Shown: positions 18,891-28,994, counted from the stretch's first letter. The stretch is 64,000 nt of DNA from Methanococcoides methylutens MM1 (GCF_000970325.1 NZ_CP009518.1:744001-808000), one strand, 5' to 3'. Numbers and translations: made by a program. Notes: generated by a model from the letters alone, not told the origin.

Positions 18891-19112
18891 TTACCTTTTT
18901 ATCTTTATTTTCCACTCATCGTCCTTTTCTTCTACACCAACAATTTCAAGTCCAAGTGCTTTGCAGGCCATTGGTATTTCTTTTTTGGATGCCGGATGTG
19001 TTCCAAGAACAGTTACTTCGTCTCCCGGAGCTGCCTTCCTCAAAGCTTTTCGGCACTCTACGAGAGGAACAGGACATGTCTCTCCTCTGGTGTCTATTTC
19101 AATTTCTGCCAT
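18891..19112 (-). CDS. TusA/SirA-like sulfurtransferase
   Basis: 73 residues with the family signature: an N-terminal beta strand, then TCPVPLVE where the CPxP cysteine is the sulfur-carrying residue, then the alpha/beta SirA fold. Likely hands persulfide sulfur to the neighbouring DsrE-type protein or to a biosynthetic acceptor. First gene of the sulfur/redox run after a short promoter-bearing spacer. Confidence 0.92.
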   Translation of the reverse strand: MAEIEIDTRGETCPVPLVECRKALRKAAPGDEVTVLGTHPASKKEIPMACKALGLEIVGVEEKDDEWKIKIKR

Positions 19113-19213
19113 ATTTTTTTACCTCCCCTATAAGTCTGTTCAGATCATAAATGTGATATAGCACCACAAATAGGTCCCAAATAAAATATCATTATACTAC
19201 TATTAAAGTATTG

Positions 19214-19669
19214 TTACTTTGTCAAAATCAGCCGCATTGAGATCTCGACCGCATCCTCGGGGCTTGCTGCAACCCATGTATCCTCGATATCCCATTTTGA
19301 TCCAAGTGTGACCACTGGCTTTCCCATCTTGAGTGAAAGGGCAATCTCTGAGAGTGTTCCATATTCCCCGTCCACTGCTATCAGTGCATCACAGGACTGT
19401 GCAATGATTGCATTCCTGGCATGTCCCATTGAGGTGACGATAATATGGTCGATATACTGGTTAGCATCCTCTTTTTGCTTTCCTGGAAGGATGCCGATCG
19501 TCTGTCCACCTGCTGCTTTGCAACCCTTTGATGCAGCTTCCATCACACCACCAAGGCCTCCACAAATAAGGGTGGCATTTTTCTTTGCGATCCCGGCACC
19601 AACGGCTTCAGCCATTTTTGATACCTTTTCATCACATGAACCTGCACCGATAACGCCAATTTGTATCAA
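19214..19669 (-). CDS. TIGR00725/LOG-like Rossmann-fold protein
   Basis: 151 residues from a TTG start at 19669, chosen because AAGGAG (19678-19683) sits eight bases upstream and homologous sequence begins there (IGVIGAGSC). The frame is open upstream to 19879 but overlaps the Tsr3 gene, so that part is not protein. CGGLGGVMEAASKG and GEYGTLSE (the GGxGTxxE-like motif) place it in the lysine-decarboxylase/LOG-like family. Family members bind nucleotides or are nucleotide phosphoribohydrolases; substrate unknown. Confidence 0.85.
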   Translation of the reverse strand: MIQIGVIGAGSCDEKVSKMAEAVGAGIAKKNATLICGGLGGVMEAASKGCKAAGGQTIGILPGKQKEDANQYIDHIIVTSMGHARNAIIAQSCDALIAVDGEYGTLSEIALSLKMGKPVVTLGSKWDIEDTWVAASPEDAVEISMRLILTK

Positions 19670-19733
19670 TATACTGTCTCCTTTGTGCTTATCAGATCTA
19701 CTTCGCCCGATGTACTTTTCCAAATTAAGTTTG

Positions 19734-20255
19734 TCAGATGTATTCACCTTGTATCCTGATGATATCCTTGCTATCTTTTGCTTTTGAATAGTCTTCAAGG
19801 GGTTCTTTATTGACCTCAAGGAAAGTATGTCCCCAGTTGAACTTTGACAGGATCTCCTCTGCCTGTTCTTTATTTCCAAGTATGTAAAGGGCAGCTGCGA
19901 ACGCTTCCACTGAGTTGAGTTTGAAAGGCCTGCCGAAATTGACCGGATTGGCAGCCACGAGATAAGGCAGAGCCCGATGCTTAAGTTGTAGTCTCAAGAG
20001 CTGTGGGAAAACTTCCTCAACGGTTTCCCAGGAGCAATCAAGGACAGTTATGTTCTGCTCGTTCCTGTCTGCCGGGGAAAGTGCCTTTTCTGCCATTGGA
20101 TCGAGAAGAATGGATCCACGAGGGATCTTTTGTACTTTGTCGAAAAGCCGTGCAAGGTCAAACCTTGCCATCTTTTTCCCGGTACACTTCTTCGGATCAC
20201 ACTGGCGGGCGTGATAGATGTGAAGATGGTATTTTTTCAATTTCTGGGTATCCAT
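19734..20255 (-). CDS. Tsr3-type rRNA aminocarboxypropyltransferase (DUF367)
   Basis: 173 residues. Tsr3 transfers the acp group from SAM to a hypermodified uridine in the small-subunit rRNA decoding region. The family blocks [33 protein letters not shown] and [15 protein letters not shown] are all present. The charged C-terminus ends [10 protein letters not shown]. It is followed by the LOG-like gene 64 bases downstream. Little doubt on family; substrate assignment is from the family. Confidence 0.92.
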   Translation of the reverse strand: MDTQKLKKYHLHIYHARQCDPKKCTGKKMARFDLARLFDKVQKIPRGSILLDPMAEKALSPADRNEQNITVLDCSWETVEEVFPQLLRLQLKHRALPYLVAANPVNFGRPFKLNSVEAFAAALYILGNKEQAEEILSKFNWGHTFLEVNKEPLEDYSKAKDSKDIIRIQGEYI

Positions 20256-20645
20256 GGAGCATTAATTGTTGTATTTGAGGTTATACTTTTTGGAATATGG
20301 ACGTTGCAAAATGTAAATATCATTTAAAAAATGTCAGTTTAACAACCTGTATATACAAAATTGGTATGAATTCTGATACTGAGAATTCCCAGTATCAGAT
20401 TCAAAGTGGTGGTAGTATTCGTTTTTCCTCAAAGACATTCTCAGGTTGTTTAAAGTTGTGCCTTTCAGTATATCTTGGTAGGATATACTATTATATAAAT
20501 GTTAACGGCGTAAACATTCTATAATAAGTTATTTCTTTTAATCCTATCTCTGATTTCTGTACTTCCTCTTACCCTGCTTTTCAACAGATAACTAAATAAT
20601 ATGTTCAACCATTATATGCATTATATAATAACAGGAAATGTTCTT
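20256..20645. promoter_or_regulatory. Spacer with three inverted repeats
   Basis: About 390 bases without a convincing gene. It contains three inverted repeats: TCTGATACTG/CAGTATCAGA (20372-20399), AGTATATC/GATATACT (20467-20489) and a near-palindrome AATGTT/AACATT with an ACG/CGT core (20498-20518). TATA-like runs are interspersed (tatataca near 20350, tatataaat near 20492). A 75-aa frame at 20297-20524 overlaps all of these and has no family features, so I do not call it. Confidence 0.5.
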
Positions 20646-20993
20646 ATGAATATTATAAAAGGAGCAATCGTCGGACTGGTTTGCACAGTGATTCTGTATA
20701 TGGTACCATTGATAAACGCCCTTTCTCCTTTCTTTGGAGGCTTCATCGGAGGTTATGTTGCCGAAGAAGGTGCTTTCGGTGGATTCAAAGTTGGAATATT
20801 GATGTCTGTACTGGCAGCAATTCCCGGATTCCTGCTTTCAGGTATTCTTGCAGTCATGCTTGCGGATATCCCTGTTCTGGGTGCTATTCTTGCAGGTTCA
20901 GGTATTCTCATCACTCTGGTGATCGTCATCTACACGGCGATATTCGGGATCATCGGAGCCGTTGTTGGCGGGGCTGTATCTGATAACAGGTGA
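20646..20993 (+). CDS. DUF5518-like small membrane protein
   Basis: 115 residues from ATG 20646; an upstream in-frame ATG at 20601 would add 15 residues but has no ribosome site. Three to four hydrophobic segments (about 5-25, 45-70, 75-110) with the glycine-rich GGFIGGYVAEEGAFGGFKVG between the first two, typical of DUF5518 proteins of methanogens and haloarchaea. Ends GAVVGGAVSDNR. Function unknown. Its promoter region carries the inverted-repeat cluster, so it may be specifically regulated. Confidence 0.75.
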   Translation: MNIIKGAIVGLVCTVILYMVPLINALSPFFGGFIGGYVAEEGAFGGFKVGILMSVLAAIPGFLLSGILAVMLADIPVLGAILAGSGILITLVIVIYTAIFGIIGAVVGGAVSDNR

Positions 20994-21058
20994 ATTGGGT
21001 TTTATTTTTCATTTGCCCTTTTCATTTTATTTTTGTATTTCATTCATGAGGCATAACT

Positions 21059-21799
21059 ATGTCTGAAAAAGAAGTGGTCATGGAGATTCCCTGGGATGCG
21101 GAGGCCAGATTGATTTCCAGGCCCAATCGTTTCTTAGGTGTGGTGGATATTGCATCCTATTCAGGATCTCCTTCAAAAATACGGGAGGAAAAGGTCCACA
21201 TACATGATCCCGGCAGGCTTGAGGACCTGCTTTATCCGGGAAATGAGCTGCTGCTGAAAAAGGCTTCCAATCCCAACAGGAAGACCGGCTGGGATGTCAT
21301 TGCAGCTAAAGCGGACGATGGCTGGATACTGATCAATTCAGCATTTCATCGAAAGATCGCGGAATGGGCTATCGAGAACGAGGTCTCACCTTTTCTCGAA
21401 GGGCTGGATTCGGTTGCAGCCGAGCAGAAGTTCGGGGATAGCAGATTGGATTTCCTTCTCGTAAAAGACGAAACGAAGATCTGGGTTGAAGTGAAGGGGT
21501 GTACTCTGATCAATGGTAACAAAGCAATATTTCCCGATGCACCGACCGTCAGGGGAAAGAGGCATATTGAAGAGCTCATCAAAGCGGTGAGGGGTGACGA
21601 TGAAGCCCTTCTGGTTGTTCTTGTGTTCAGGCCTGATGCAAAATGTTTTGCACCGAACGAGATCATTGATCCTGATCTTGCAGAGGTTTTCAGGGAAGCG
21701 GTCAAAGAGGGTGTTAATGTATGCCCCATGTTGTTCAGTTACGAAGGGCAGGAAATTATTTACAGGGCCCTTATTCCTTTGTGTGATGGATGGGGCTGA
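21059..21799 (+). CDS. sfsA: SfsA family protein
   Basis: 246 residues of the sugar fermentation stimulation protein family, a nuclease-like fold whose biological role is unsettled. Diagnostic blocks: HIHDPGRLEDLLYPGNELLL, NPNRKTGWDVIAA, DSRLDFLL, WVEVKGCTL and FPDAPTVRGKRHIEEL. The ExK pair in VEVKGCTL resembles a PD-(D/E)xK nuclease core. It is followed by a methyltransferase and an MBL hydrolase in the same direction with short gaps. Confidence 0.92.
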   Translation: MSEKEVVMEIPWDAEARLISRPNRFLGVVDIASYSGSPSKIREEKVHIHDPGRLEDLLYPGNELLLKKASNPNRKTGWDVIAAKADDGWILINSAFHRKIAEWAIENEVSPFLEGLDSVAAEQKFGDSRLDFLLVKDETKIWVEVKGCTLINGNKAIFPDAPTVRGKRHIEELIKAVRGDDEALLVVLVFRPDAKCFAPNEIIDPDLAEVFREAVKEGVNVCPMLFSYEGQEIIYRALIPLCDGWG

Positions 21800-21832
21800 C
21801 AGTTGTTTATTGATAATATGGAGTTGATGTGA

Positions 21833-22459
21833 TTGGATATCGAGGAAGTTGTGAGAATTCATGCGAAACCTTCAGGCGAGGAAGGCAAGAAAGTAGGTCT
21901 TGAGATGAACGAGCACCACTTTGATCTGTGGAAATGGGGAGTAGGACATATTTCCATCGAACCGGCTTCATGGATACTCGATGTGGGTTGTGGCGGTGGT
22001 CGGGCTGTTAGTATTCTTGCAGACCTCGTGGAGGCCGGTAAGGTATATGGTATCGACCATTCTCCTGAAATGGTGGGTCTTGCGACCGAACTGAACAGGG
22101 ATGCAGTTGTAAGTGAGCATGTAACAATAATCCATTCTTCGGTCTCAGAACTTCCATTCCCTGATGGAATGTTCGACATCGTCACTGCTTTTGAGACATG
22201 TTACTTCTGGCCGGATATCGTAGAGGATCTCAAAGAGGTCAGGCGCGTACTCAAGGATGGTGGCATGCTGCTGCTAGTCAATGAGATGTACGAGCATGCA
22301 AGTTTTGAGGATAGGAACACGCCTTACTCAAAAGTGGATGGAATGAATATCTTCTCACCTCAGGACTACAGAGATATGCTTGAAAGTGCAGGCTTCTCTT
22401 CTGTGGACATAGATGAGGCACCGGAGAACAACTGGATCACAGTTATTGCGGTAAAATGA
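21833..22459 (+). CDS. Class I SAM-dependent methyltransferase
   Basis: 208 residues from a TTG start (21833) with GGAG nine bases upstream. Motif I ILDVGCGGGRAVSIL (about 44-58) binds SAM; the acidic YGIDHSPEMV (about 70-79) and the DIVTAFETCYFWPD block follow. The class is clear but the substrate is not. The protein resembles UbiE/COQ5-like small-molecule methyltransferases. It begins 33 bases after sfsA and is followed by an MBL-fold gene, a possible three-gene unit. Confidence 0.88.
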   Translation: MDIEEVVRIHAKPSGEEGKKVGLEMNEHHFDLWKWGVGHISIEPASWILDVGCGGGRAVSILADLVEAGKVYGIDHSPEMVGLATELNRDAVVSEHVTIIHSSVSELPFPDGMFDIVTAFETCYFWPDIVEDLKEVRRVLKDGGMLLLVNEMYEHASFEDRNTPYSKVDGMNIFSPQDYRDMLESAGFSSVDIDEAPENNWITVIAVK

Positions 22460-22531
22460 AAAAGTGATCAGGAATAACCAGAGGAAATCAACAGTAACCA
22501 AAACTGACCAGAATCCGGAAGGCGAACAAAG

Positions 22532-23368
22532 ATGCAGATAACAGAACACGTACACGCCTTAAAGATACCTTTCAGTCTTACCACCGACTCTGGTATCGTT
22601 GTAGAGCGCTTCGTATATTCCTATCTCATTTACGGAAAAGATGTCTGCCTTGTGGATTGTGGTGTTGCATCTTCAGAGCAGATCATTTTCGACTACATGA
22701 AAAGAACCGGTAGGGATCCTGTGGAGATCTCGCTGATAGTACAGACGCATTCCCATGCGGACCACATAGGGGCTACTCCTGCTATAAAGGCGCTGAAGGG
22801 GTGCGAGGTCGCTGGCCACAGGAATGCGGTTGAGTGGATGGAGGATCCTGATCTGCAGTTCCGTGAGCGTCCTATTCCTAATTTCAGCAATCTGATAGGG
22901 GGTCCGGTGAAAGTAGACCGCGTACTTGAGGATGGGGATTTGATCGAGCTAGGTGAAGTCCTATCACTAAAGGTAATCCACACGCCCGGCCACTCGGAAG
23001 GCTCGATATCTCTGCTTTTATCCCCTGAAAATGTGCTTTTCTCAGGTGATGCGATCCCTCTTGTTGGTGATATCCCAATCTATGATGATGTTGAAGAGGT
23101 CATTTCATCTCTCAGGAAGCTCAGGGAGATCGAAGATGTAAAGGTGCTGTTGTCATCATGGGATTATCCGGTAGAGGGTTATGAAGTCTACAAAGAGATC
23201 GATAAAGCTATCGATTATGTAAAAAAGATACATGAGGCGGTTCTGGAATACTCATCTGTTTCATGGGAGAGGGTTCTTGAAGAGATCGGACTGAAAGATG
23301 TGCCTCTCAATCCTTTGGTGATGAGAACTTTCGAGGCTCATTTGAGAACGAAGAAAGATATTTCCTGA
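22532..23368 (+). CDS. MBL-fold metallo-hydrolase
   Basis: 278 residues. The metal motif HSHADHIG (about 72-79), the later HTPGHSEGSISLL and the FSGDAIP aspartate complete a glyoxalase II-like di-metal site. After about residue 215 a helical C-terminal domain (YKEIDKAIDYVKKIHEAVLE) resembles that of other hydrolases of this group. Substrate unknown. Nothing in the neighbours fixes a pathway. Confidence 0.88.
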   Translation: MQITEHVHALKIPFSLTTDSGIVVERFVYSYLIYGKDVCLVDCGVASSEQIIFDYMKRTGRDPVEISLIVQTHSHADHIGATPAIKALKGCEVAGHRNAVEWMEDPDLQFRERPIPNFSNLIGGPVKVDRVLEDGDLIELGEVLSLKVIHTPGHSEGSISLLLSPENVLFSGDAIPLVGDIPIYDDVEEVISSLRKLREIEDVKVLLSSWDYPVEGYEVYKEIDKAIDYVKKIHEAVLEYSSVSWERVLEEIGLKDVPLNPLVMRTFEAHLRTKKDIS

Positions 23369-23400
23369 TAGTTCACTGTTTTCTCAGTAAATTCAGGTTA

Positions 23401-24609
23401 TCAACTAGCAATGGTGTAATGATCTGCATTTCCATAGTTTTTTCTTAATGCAACCCAGACCAGTATGCCGGACAGGATGATAAGCAGGCTACTGATATTG
23501 AAGGGTGTCTCAAAGCTGACATACCCTCCAAAGACCCCTCCGATCAGAGGTCCGACGGCTACTCCTGCCGCCTGTGCGCTGGTTATTGTGCTTACCCTGC
23601 TGCTCACCTTTCTCTCTCCTGAAAGTTCCACTGCAAGAGCAAGGAGGGGTGTCTCCACTGCTGCCATGGCTATTCCCTGCAGTAACCTTAGCAGGATGAG
23701 TGAGTTCACATTGTCCACCTGACCGAGGGCATAGACAATGATCGCGTTGAAGAAGATGCCTGCAAGTATGGGCAATTTCCTTCCGAATTTGTCAGAGAGG
23801 ATACCGATAGGTACCTGAAAGACGATCCTTGAGATCACGTATGCAGAAATTGCGATCCCCAGGAGGAACTCGCTTGCTTCAAGCCTTGTCTGGTAGGCAG
23901 GCAGGAGGGAAAGTATGAGCATTATTCCTACGATCATCATGAACATTGCAACGGATAGTGTCCTGATGATGAAAGGTCCATCAGTAGATGTGTCATCCGT
24001 TGTCTTGATCACGGGTGCTTCTGTTTCTTTCACAAAGAGGGTTATAAGTATGGTACTCAGGAGGACAAGGCCTGCACTGATGTAGAATCCGGTAACGAAC
24101 CCATGGTAGGTGACAACAGCACCACCGACCACTGAGCCTGTTCCAAAGGCTGCTCCCCTGAGGCTGGAGTAGATGCCTATTGCCTGACCCCGGGCCGTTG
24201 AAGCGGACAGGTGCGTGACCATTGTTACGATAGCTGGAATTGTGGCTCCTATGGCAACTCCCTGAACTATCCTGAAGAAAAGTATCGACTCAAAGTTACC
24301 TGAGATTGCATAGATGTAGCAGATGATGGCGAATGTAATGTAGCCGGTTGTCAGGAAGACCTTCCTTCTGTCAAGCCTCTCACTCAGCCTTCCCATGTAT
24401 GGCTGTGAAAGGGAATTTGCCAGTCCGAAGACGGTTGTTGCGAGTCCTGCCTTAAGGACGGCCGGCATGTCCTGCAGTATCAGGGAATCCATGTTCGCAA
24501 CGTACAATGGTATGATGAAGACCAGCATTCCTGTAGCAAGATCCTTGAAGAGCTTGGATATAGAAAGAATGTAGAGCTGGCGATCAATGGGATGGTCTGA
24601 AGACGCCAT
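23401..24609 (-). CDS. MFS transporter
   Basis: 402 residues with about 12 hydrophobic helices. The cytoplasmic loop motif GRLSERLDRRKVFLT (after TM2) matches the MFS A-motif, and its repeat GILSDKFGRKLP occurs in the second half. An Arg in TM4 (ILFFRIVQGVAIGATIPA) fits drug:H+ antiporter-like 12-TM families. Transcribed toward the MBL gene. Substrate cannot be read from sequence; efflux of a small molecule is a guess. Confidence 0.9.
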   Translation of the reverse strand: MASSDHPIDRQLYILSISKLFKDLATGMLVFIIPLYVANMDSLILQDMPAVLKAGLATTVFGLANSLSQPYMGRLSERLDRRKVFLTTGYITFAIICYIYAISGNFESILFFRIVQGVAIGATIPAIVTMVTHLSASTARGQAIGIYSSLRGAAFGTGSVVGGAVVTYHGFVTGFYISAGLVLLSTILITLFVKETEAPVIKTTDDTSTDGPFIIRTLSVAMFMMIVGIMLILSLLPAYQTRLEASEFLLGIAISAYVISRIVFQVPIGILSDKFGRKLPILAGIFFNAIIVYALGQVDNVNSLILLRLLQGIAMAAVETPLLALAVELSGERKVSSRVSTITSAQAAGVAVGPLIGGVFGGYVSFETPFNISSLLIILSGILVWVALRKNYGNADHYTIAS

Positions 24610-24754
24610 ATATTCATTTATTTATGATGTATGGTATAAAAGGAGGTAGGGTTGTGTCCTGTTGCTGGTTTTAAGACTTCTTTTGAAATAATACCTCTGC
24701 TGGCATAAGGTATGTTTTTAAGAAGCCGTTAGCCTGGATTATGTGATCAACGAT

Positions 24755-24973
24755 TTACTTGTTTTTGGAACGGGCGGCAAGTCCGCCTGCAACTAGTTTG
24801 TAGGTCATCAGGTATAATCCGAGGATCAATAATATTACGTTCTGGAGGAGACCAATTCCACTGTTCGACAGGACCGGTATGTTGATACCAAGGAAATTGC
24901 TTATGCTGGCAATGACGAACAGGAATCCTGCTACCTCACTAATAATGCTCTGTCTTTTGTCTATTATTCCCAT
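24755..24973 (-). CDS. Small two-helix membrane protein (72 aa)
   Basis: 72 residues with two hydrophobic helices, about 10-28 and 42-62, separated by a short loop (PVLSNSGIG), and a basic C-terminus RSKNK. No family recognised. The ATG lies between the GdhA terminator region and the MFS promoter. Composition and the clean two-helix pattern suggest a real gene. Confidence 0.6.
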   Translation of the reverse strand: MGIIDKRQSIISEVAGFLFVIASISNFLGINIPVLSNSGIGLLQNVILLILGLYLMTYKLVAGGLAARSKNK

Positions 24974-25139
24974 AATTGATCATCCGTGAATCCGATAGTT
25001 AGTTCGAAGTTTGTTTCTTATCCGGAAAGGCTTCTTTAAGCATTCGATCTGCACATTTTGGATACTGACATAATTGGTTACTGATCTTCTACTCTAATTG
25101 GGCTTTATTTGTATTTAATTCCAATGTATGAAATTAATG

Positions 25140-25222
25140 TGGGAATGGGGGATAGAGAAAAAGAAGCAACAAAATAAAGCAGAAGAAAAGAAAATAAAGA
25201 AAATAAAATAAAAAAGGAAGTA
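25140..25222 (-). terminator. T-rich terminator after gdhA
   Basis: Reading the minus strand past the gdhA stop, there are successive T-rich runs (complement of the aaaataaaataaaaaag and aaaagaaaataaag stretches, about 25155-25215). This is the typical archaeal terminator form. Confidence 0.5.
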
Positions 25223-26497
25223 TCAGAGGTTTCCGCGCAACCTTTCAGCGTACAGTATCCTCTCAACTGAGAACTGCAATGCTGCACGCCTCATACTGCA
25301 ATTTTGCTCAAGGCATATCGTGTATACCTTTTCAAACGCTGTTTTCATTTTCTCCCTGAGCCTTTCAAGGACCTTTTCCTCTTCCCAGTAATCCTGGCTG
25401 AGGTTCTGTATCCATTCAAAATAACTTACCACAACACCACCGGCATTCGCGAGTATGTCAGGTATCAGCAGTACATCCCTGTCGATCAACATGCGACTTG
25501 CTTCCATTGTGATGGGTGCATTGGCAAGTTCAAGGATTACCTTTGCTCTAACATCGTTGACATTCTCACGCTTGATCTGATTAGAAAGTGCTGCGGGTAT
25601 TAGTATGCCACAATCGAGTGCCAGAATTTGCTCATTTGTTATGTTCTGGCTCTCCGGGAAATCTATAACGCTTCCAGTCCTGGTCTTGTGGTCGATGACC
25701 TCCGTGATGTTCAGGCCATCTTCATTGAATATCCCTCCCGCAGAGTCGCTTACTGCACATATTGTGAATCCCTTTTCATAGAGGATGCGTGCAGCGTTAG
25801 ATCCCACTTTACCGAATCCCTGCACTGCAACGCAAAGTTCAGACTTGTCGATCTCAAGCTTTTTCAGGGCTTCTTCAAGTATGAAGACCCCTCCAAGGGA
25901 TGTGGAATATTTCCGGACGTGGCTACCTCCCAGTTCCACAGGCTTCCCGGTGACAATGGATGGGGTATGTTCTCTTCTTATCTTTTCGAACTCGTCGAGG
26001 ATCCAGATCATTATCTGGCCGTCGGTGTAGACATCAGGAGCAGGAATATCCTTGAACGGTCCGATGTAGTCTGCGATCTCTCTTATGTATGCTCTTGTAA
26101 CCCTTTCAAGTTCTCCCCTGCTGAGCTCTTTGGTATTGGCAACAATGCCACCCTTGGCGCCTCCGAAGGGAATGTCTACAAGAGCACATTTAATGGACAT
26201 CAGGAATGCAAGGTCCTGAAGATATTCAACGGTAAGTTCCGGATGATATCGAATTCCTCCTTTGGTAGGTCCTCGTGCATCATTATACTGAACCCTGTGG
26301 CCGATGAACATCTTCACTTTGCCGGAATCCATTCGAACAGGGAAATGCACAGTAAATGAGCGCTTTGGCACGTCGAGAAGGTCAATCTCCTCTCTTGACA
26401 TCGCAAGGTGCTCATAGAGGGTTTCCATCTCCTGCATGCAGAGTTTACAGGTAATTGCACTGTCTGAATGTATCCTTTCGATCTTATTATGTATCAA
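25223..26497 (-). CDS. gdhA: Glutamate dehydrogenase (Glu/Leu/Phe/Val family)
   Basis: 424 residues. Reversible oxidative deamination of glutamate to 2-oxoglutarate, linking ammonia assimilation and energy metabolism. Substrate block GGIRYHPELTVEYLQDLAFLMSIKCALVDIPFGGAKGGI carries the catalytic lysine in GGAKGG. Dinucleotide-binding VAVQGFGKVGSNAA lies near 240, with DSAGGIF after it. The start is TTG 26497 behind AGGAAG. The N-terminal 30 residues contain CKLCMQEM, somewhat unusual for the family. Coenzyme choice cannot be judged. Confidence 0.93.
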   Translation of the reverse strand: MIHNKIERIHSDSAITCKLCMQEMETLYEHLAMSREEIDLLDVPKRSFTVHFPVRMDSGKVKMFIGHRVQYNDARGPTKGGIRYHPELTVEYLQDLAFLMSIKCALVDIPFGGAKGGIVANTKELSRGELERVTRAYIREIADYIGPFKDIPAPDVYTDGQIMIWILDEFEKIRREHTPSIVTGKPVELGGSHVRKYSTSLGGVFILEEALKKLEIDKSELCVAVQGFGKVGSNAARILYEKGFTICAVSDSAGGIFNEDGLNITEVIDHKTRTGSVIDFPESQNITNEQILALDCGILIPAALSNQIKRENVNDVRAKVILELANAPITMEASRMLIDRDVLLIPDILANAGGVVVSYFEWIQNLSQDYWEEEKVLERLREKMKTAFEKVYTICLEQNCSMRRAALQFSVERILYAERLRGNL

Positions 26498-26696
26498 AAT
26501 CGCACTTCCTGTTCTTCCTTTTTGATGGATTCAATAAAAATACATTTTTACAAAACAAATATCCTTTGCCAGAGTTAGGTAACGCTGGCAGGTGATCTTA
26601 AGGTATTTTCAATTGGTCTGTCTGGCCAATGTTATCTTTTTCTATGCTGAATGACTGTGTTCTGAACACATCAATACCAGTATCAATTATCAGCGA

Positions 26697-28994
26697 TCAG
26701 GCATATACCGGACTCTCTATTTCCCTGGACCTCTTTGTCTTAAGATCTCCTTTCAGGTCCTCGTAATATTTCATGGTATCAGAGGTAACGGATGCTCCGG
26801 TTTCATCGATGGCTTTTAGGAAATGCTTCTGTGACACCTCTTTTGCCAGCAGGTCTTCACGAAGTGCAAAGCGTCCTGCTTTTTTACAGACGGCTGCAAT
26901 ATCAGCTCCGGTGTACTTGTCCGTTGAAACCAGTAGTTCCTCAATATTCACATCATCTGCAAGTGACATCTTCCTTGTATGCACCTCAAAGATCTTACGC
27001 CGGGTGGGCAGGTCCGGTACAGGAACAAGTATCAGTTCATCAAATCTTCCCGGGCGGATCAGCGCAGGGTCGATGATGTCAGGCCTGTTGGTAGCACCTA
27101 TTATCACAACACCATGAAGCTCTTCAAGACCGTCGAGCTCTGAGAGGAGTTGATTAACGATACGCTCGGTGACCTGTGGTTCTCCCATTGCACTTCCACG
27201 TATTGGTGCAAGCGCATCAAGTTCATCAAGGAATACAATGGATGGCGAGACCTGTCTTGCACGGGAGAACATTTCAGAAATGTGCTTTTCCGATTCACCA
27301 TACCACTTTGAAAGCAGGTCACTTCCCTTTGCAGCGATGAAATTTGCATTGGATTCATGGGCGATAGCCTTTGCCAGCATTGTCTTACCGGTTCCCGGTG
27401 GTCCGTAGAGCAATACTCCTTTAGGGGCTTCCACTCCGATGCGCTGGAAGGATTCGGGATTCTTAAGTGGCCACTCTACAGCTTCCTTTAGTAACTCCTT
27501 GACACCCTCCAGTCCACCGACATCGTTCCATCCAACATTAGGTGTCTCGATCATTATCTCGCGCATGGCAGAGGGTTCCACATCCTTCTGGGCCAGCTTG
27601 AAATCTTCTGCTGTGACGCTCAGCTTTTCAAGTATATCTTCAGGGATATGTTCTTCTTCGAGATTGATCTGTGGCAGGATTCTACGGAGGCTTCCCATGG
27701 CCGCTTCACGGCAAAGGGCTGCAATATCTGCACCCACGAAACCGTATGTGGTCCCAGCCAGTGTGTTGAGGTCCACGTCATCTGCCAGCGGCATTCCGCG
27801 GGTGTGGATCTGGAATATTTCAAGCCTGCCATCCTGGTCAGGAACATGCAGGACTATCTCGCGGTCGAACCTTCCGGGACGGCGCAGTGCCATGTCCAGT
27901 GCCTCCGGTCGGTTGGTCGCACCGATCACGATAACGTTCTTCCGCTCCTTCAGGCCGTCCATCAATGAGAGTAGCTGTGAGACCACCCTCCTTTCGACCT
28001 CTCCGGTGACCTCTGCCCTTTTTGGTGCGATGGAATCTATCTCATCAAGGAATATGATGGCCGGTGCATTCTGCTCTGCTTCATCGAATATCTCTCGTAT
28101 CTGATGCTCGGATTCGCCGTAGTATTTTGACATGATCTCCGGCCCGTTGACCGAGATAAAATAAGCATCAGATTCATTGGCAACCGCTCTTGCCAGCATT
28201 GTCTTACCGGTTCCCGGTGGGCCGTGCAGCAATACACCTCTTGGGGGTTCGATTCCAAGCCTGTCGAACAGTTCCGGATGCTTCAACGGTAGCTCGATCA
28301 TTTCCCTTACTTTGGAGATCGCCGGCTTGATGCCTCCAAGGTCCTCATACATTACTGTGGGAATAGACTGTTCAGGTGGGAGCTCCACAGCTTCGGGTAG
28401 CAGCTGGAGCTCTGTCATGTCTGTTATCTTTACAATGCCCTTGGGATTTGTTGCAGTCACCTGCATCTTTATTTCACCAAGACCGAAGGAATAATCAAAA
28501 AGGTCACTGAACATATCCTCGAGCATCATTCCTCTGGCAGGCTGCTTTTCCTTTGATCTCCTGAAATGCGTGGTGGATATGAAATCTCCCTTTGAGACGG
28601 TCCTGTTTCTGAAAACGGATGCAAGGATGTTGCTTGAGGCCGAGATGTGCATTCCCTTGCTAACAGGGGCAAGGGTGACATTTATCGCTTCCTTCCATTC
28701 TGCTTTCCTGACCTCTACATAATCTCCGATACTGATCTTCGCATTGGCACGTATCAATCCGTCCATTCGTATAATATCAAGCCCGGCATCGGAAGGATCA
28801 GTGTTGATCGCAAGTGCTGACGTTACACGTCCTCCTTCGATCTCCAGAACTCCGTATTCACCGACTTCAAGCTTGTCCCTGTATGTCGGATCAAGGCGTA
28901 CGATGCCTTTCCCCACATCTTCCTGAGATGCTTCAGCTACTTTTAATTTGACACTGTCCCCGTTAGAATTGCCTTTCTCCACACTCATCGGCAT
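26697..28994 (-). CDS. CDC48/VAT-type AAA+ unfoldase
   Basis: 765 residues. Hexameric ATPase that unfolds proteins, often feeding the proteasome, whose alpha subunit is encoded later in this window. An N-terminal substrate domain (about 1-190: double-psi barrel with [15 protein letters not shown]) precedes two AAA modules. Both have intact Walker A (GPPGTGKT), Walker B ([10 protein letters not shown] and [10 protein letters not shown]) and arginine-finger RPGRFD blocks. ATG 28994 has GGGAG eight bases upstream. The C-terminus lacks an HbYX ending (ends ESPVYA). Confidence 0.96.
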   Translation of the reverse strand: MPMSVEKGNSNGDSVKLKVAEASQEDVGKGIVRLDPTYRDKLEVGEYGVLEIEGGRVTSALAINTDPSDAGLDIIRMDGLIRANAKISIGDYVEVRKAEWKEAINVTLAPVSKGMHISASSNILASVFRNRTVSKGDFISTTHFRRSKEKQPARGMMLEDMFSDLFDYSFGLGEIKMQVTATNPKGIVKITDMTELQLLPEAVELPPEQSIPTVMYEDLGGIKPAISKVREMIELPLKHPELFDRLGIEPPRGVLLHGPPGTGKTMLARAVANESDAYFISVNGPEIMSKYYGESEHQIREIFDEAEQNAPAIIFLDEIDSIAPKRAEVTGEVERRVVSQLLSLMDGLKERKNVIVIGATNRPEALDMALRRPGRFDREIVLHVPDQDGRLEIFQIHTRGMPLADDVDLNTLAGTTYGFVGADIAALCREAAMGSLRRILPQINLEEEHIPEDILEKLSVTAEDFKLAQKDVEPSAMREIMIETPNVGWNDVGGLEGVKELLKEAVEWPLKNPESFQRIGVEAPKGVLLYGPPGTGKTMLAKAIAHESNANFIAAKGSDLLSKWYGESEKHISEMFSRARQVSPSIVFLDELDALAPIRGSAMGEPQVTERIVNQLLSELDGLEELHGVVIIGATNRPDIIDPALIRPGRFDELILVPVPDLPTRRKIFEVHTRKMSLADDVNIEELLVSTDKYTGADIAAVCKKAGRFALREDLLAKEVSQKHFLKAIDETGASVTSDTMKYYEDLKGDLKTKRSREIESPVYA

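Noticed and set aside
19670-19879. N-terminal extension of the LOG-like protein
   Set aside because: It overlaps the end of the Tsr3 gene, and family homology plus the AAGGAG site begin at the TTG at 19669.
20297-20524. 75-codon plus-strand ORF in the spacer before the DUF5518 gene
   Set aside because: It spans three inverted repeats and TATA-like stretches, lacks a ribosome site and looks non-protein-like.
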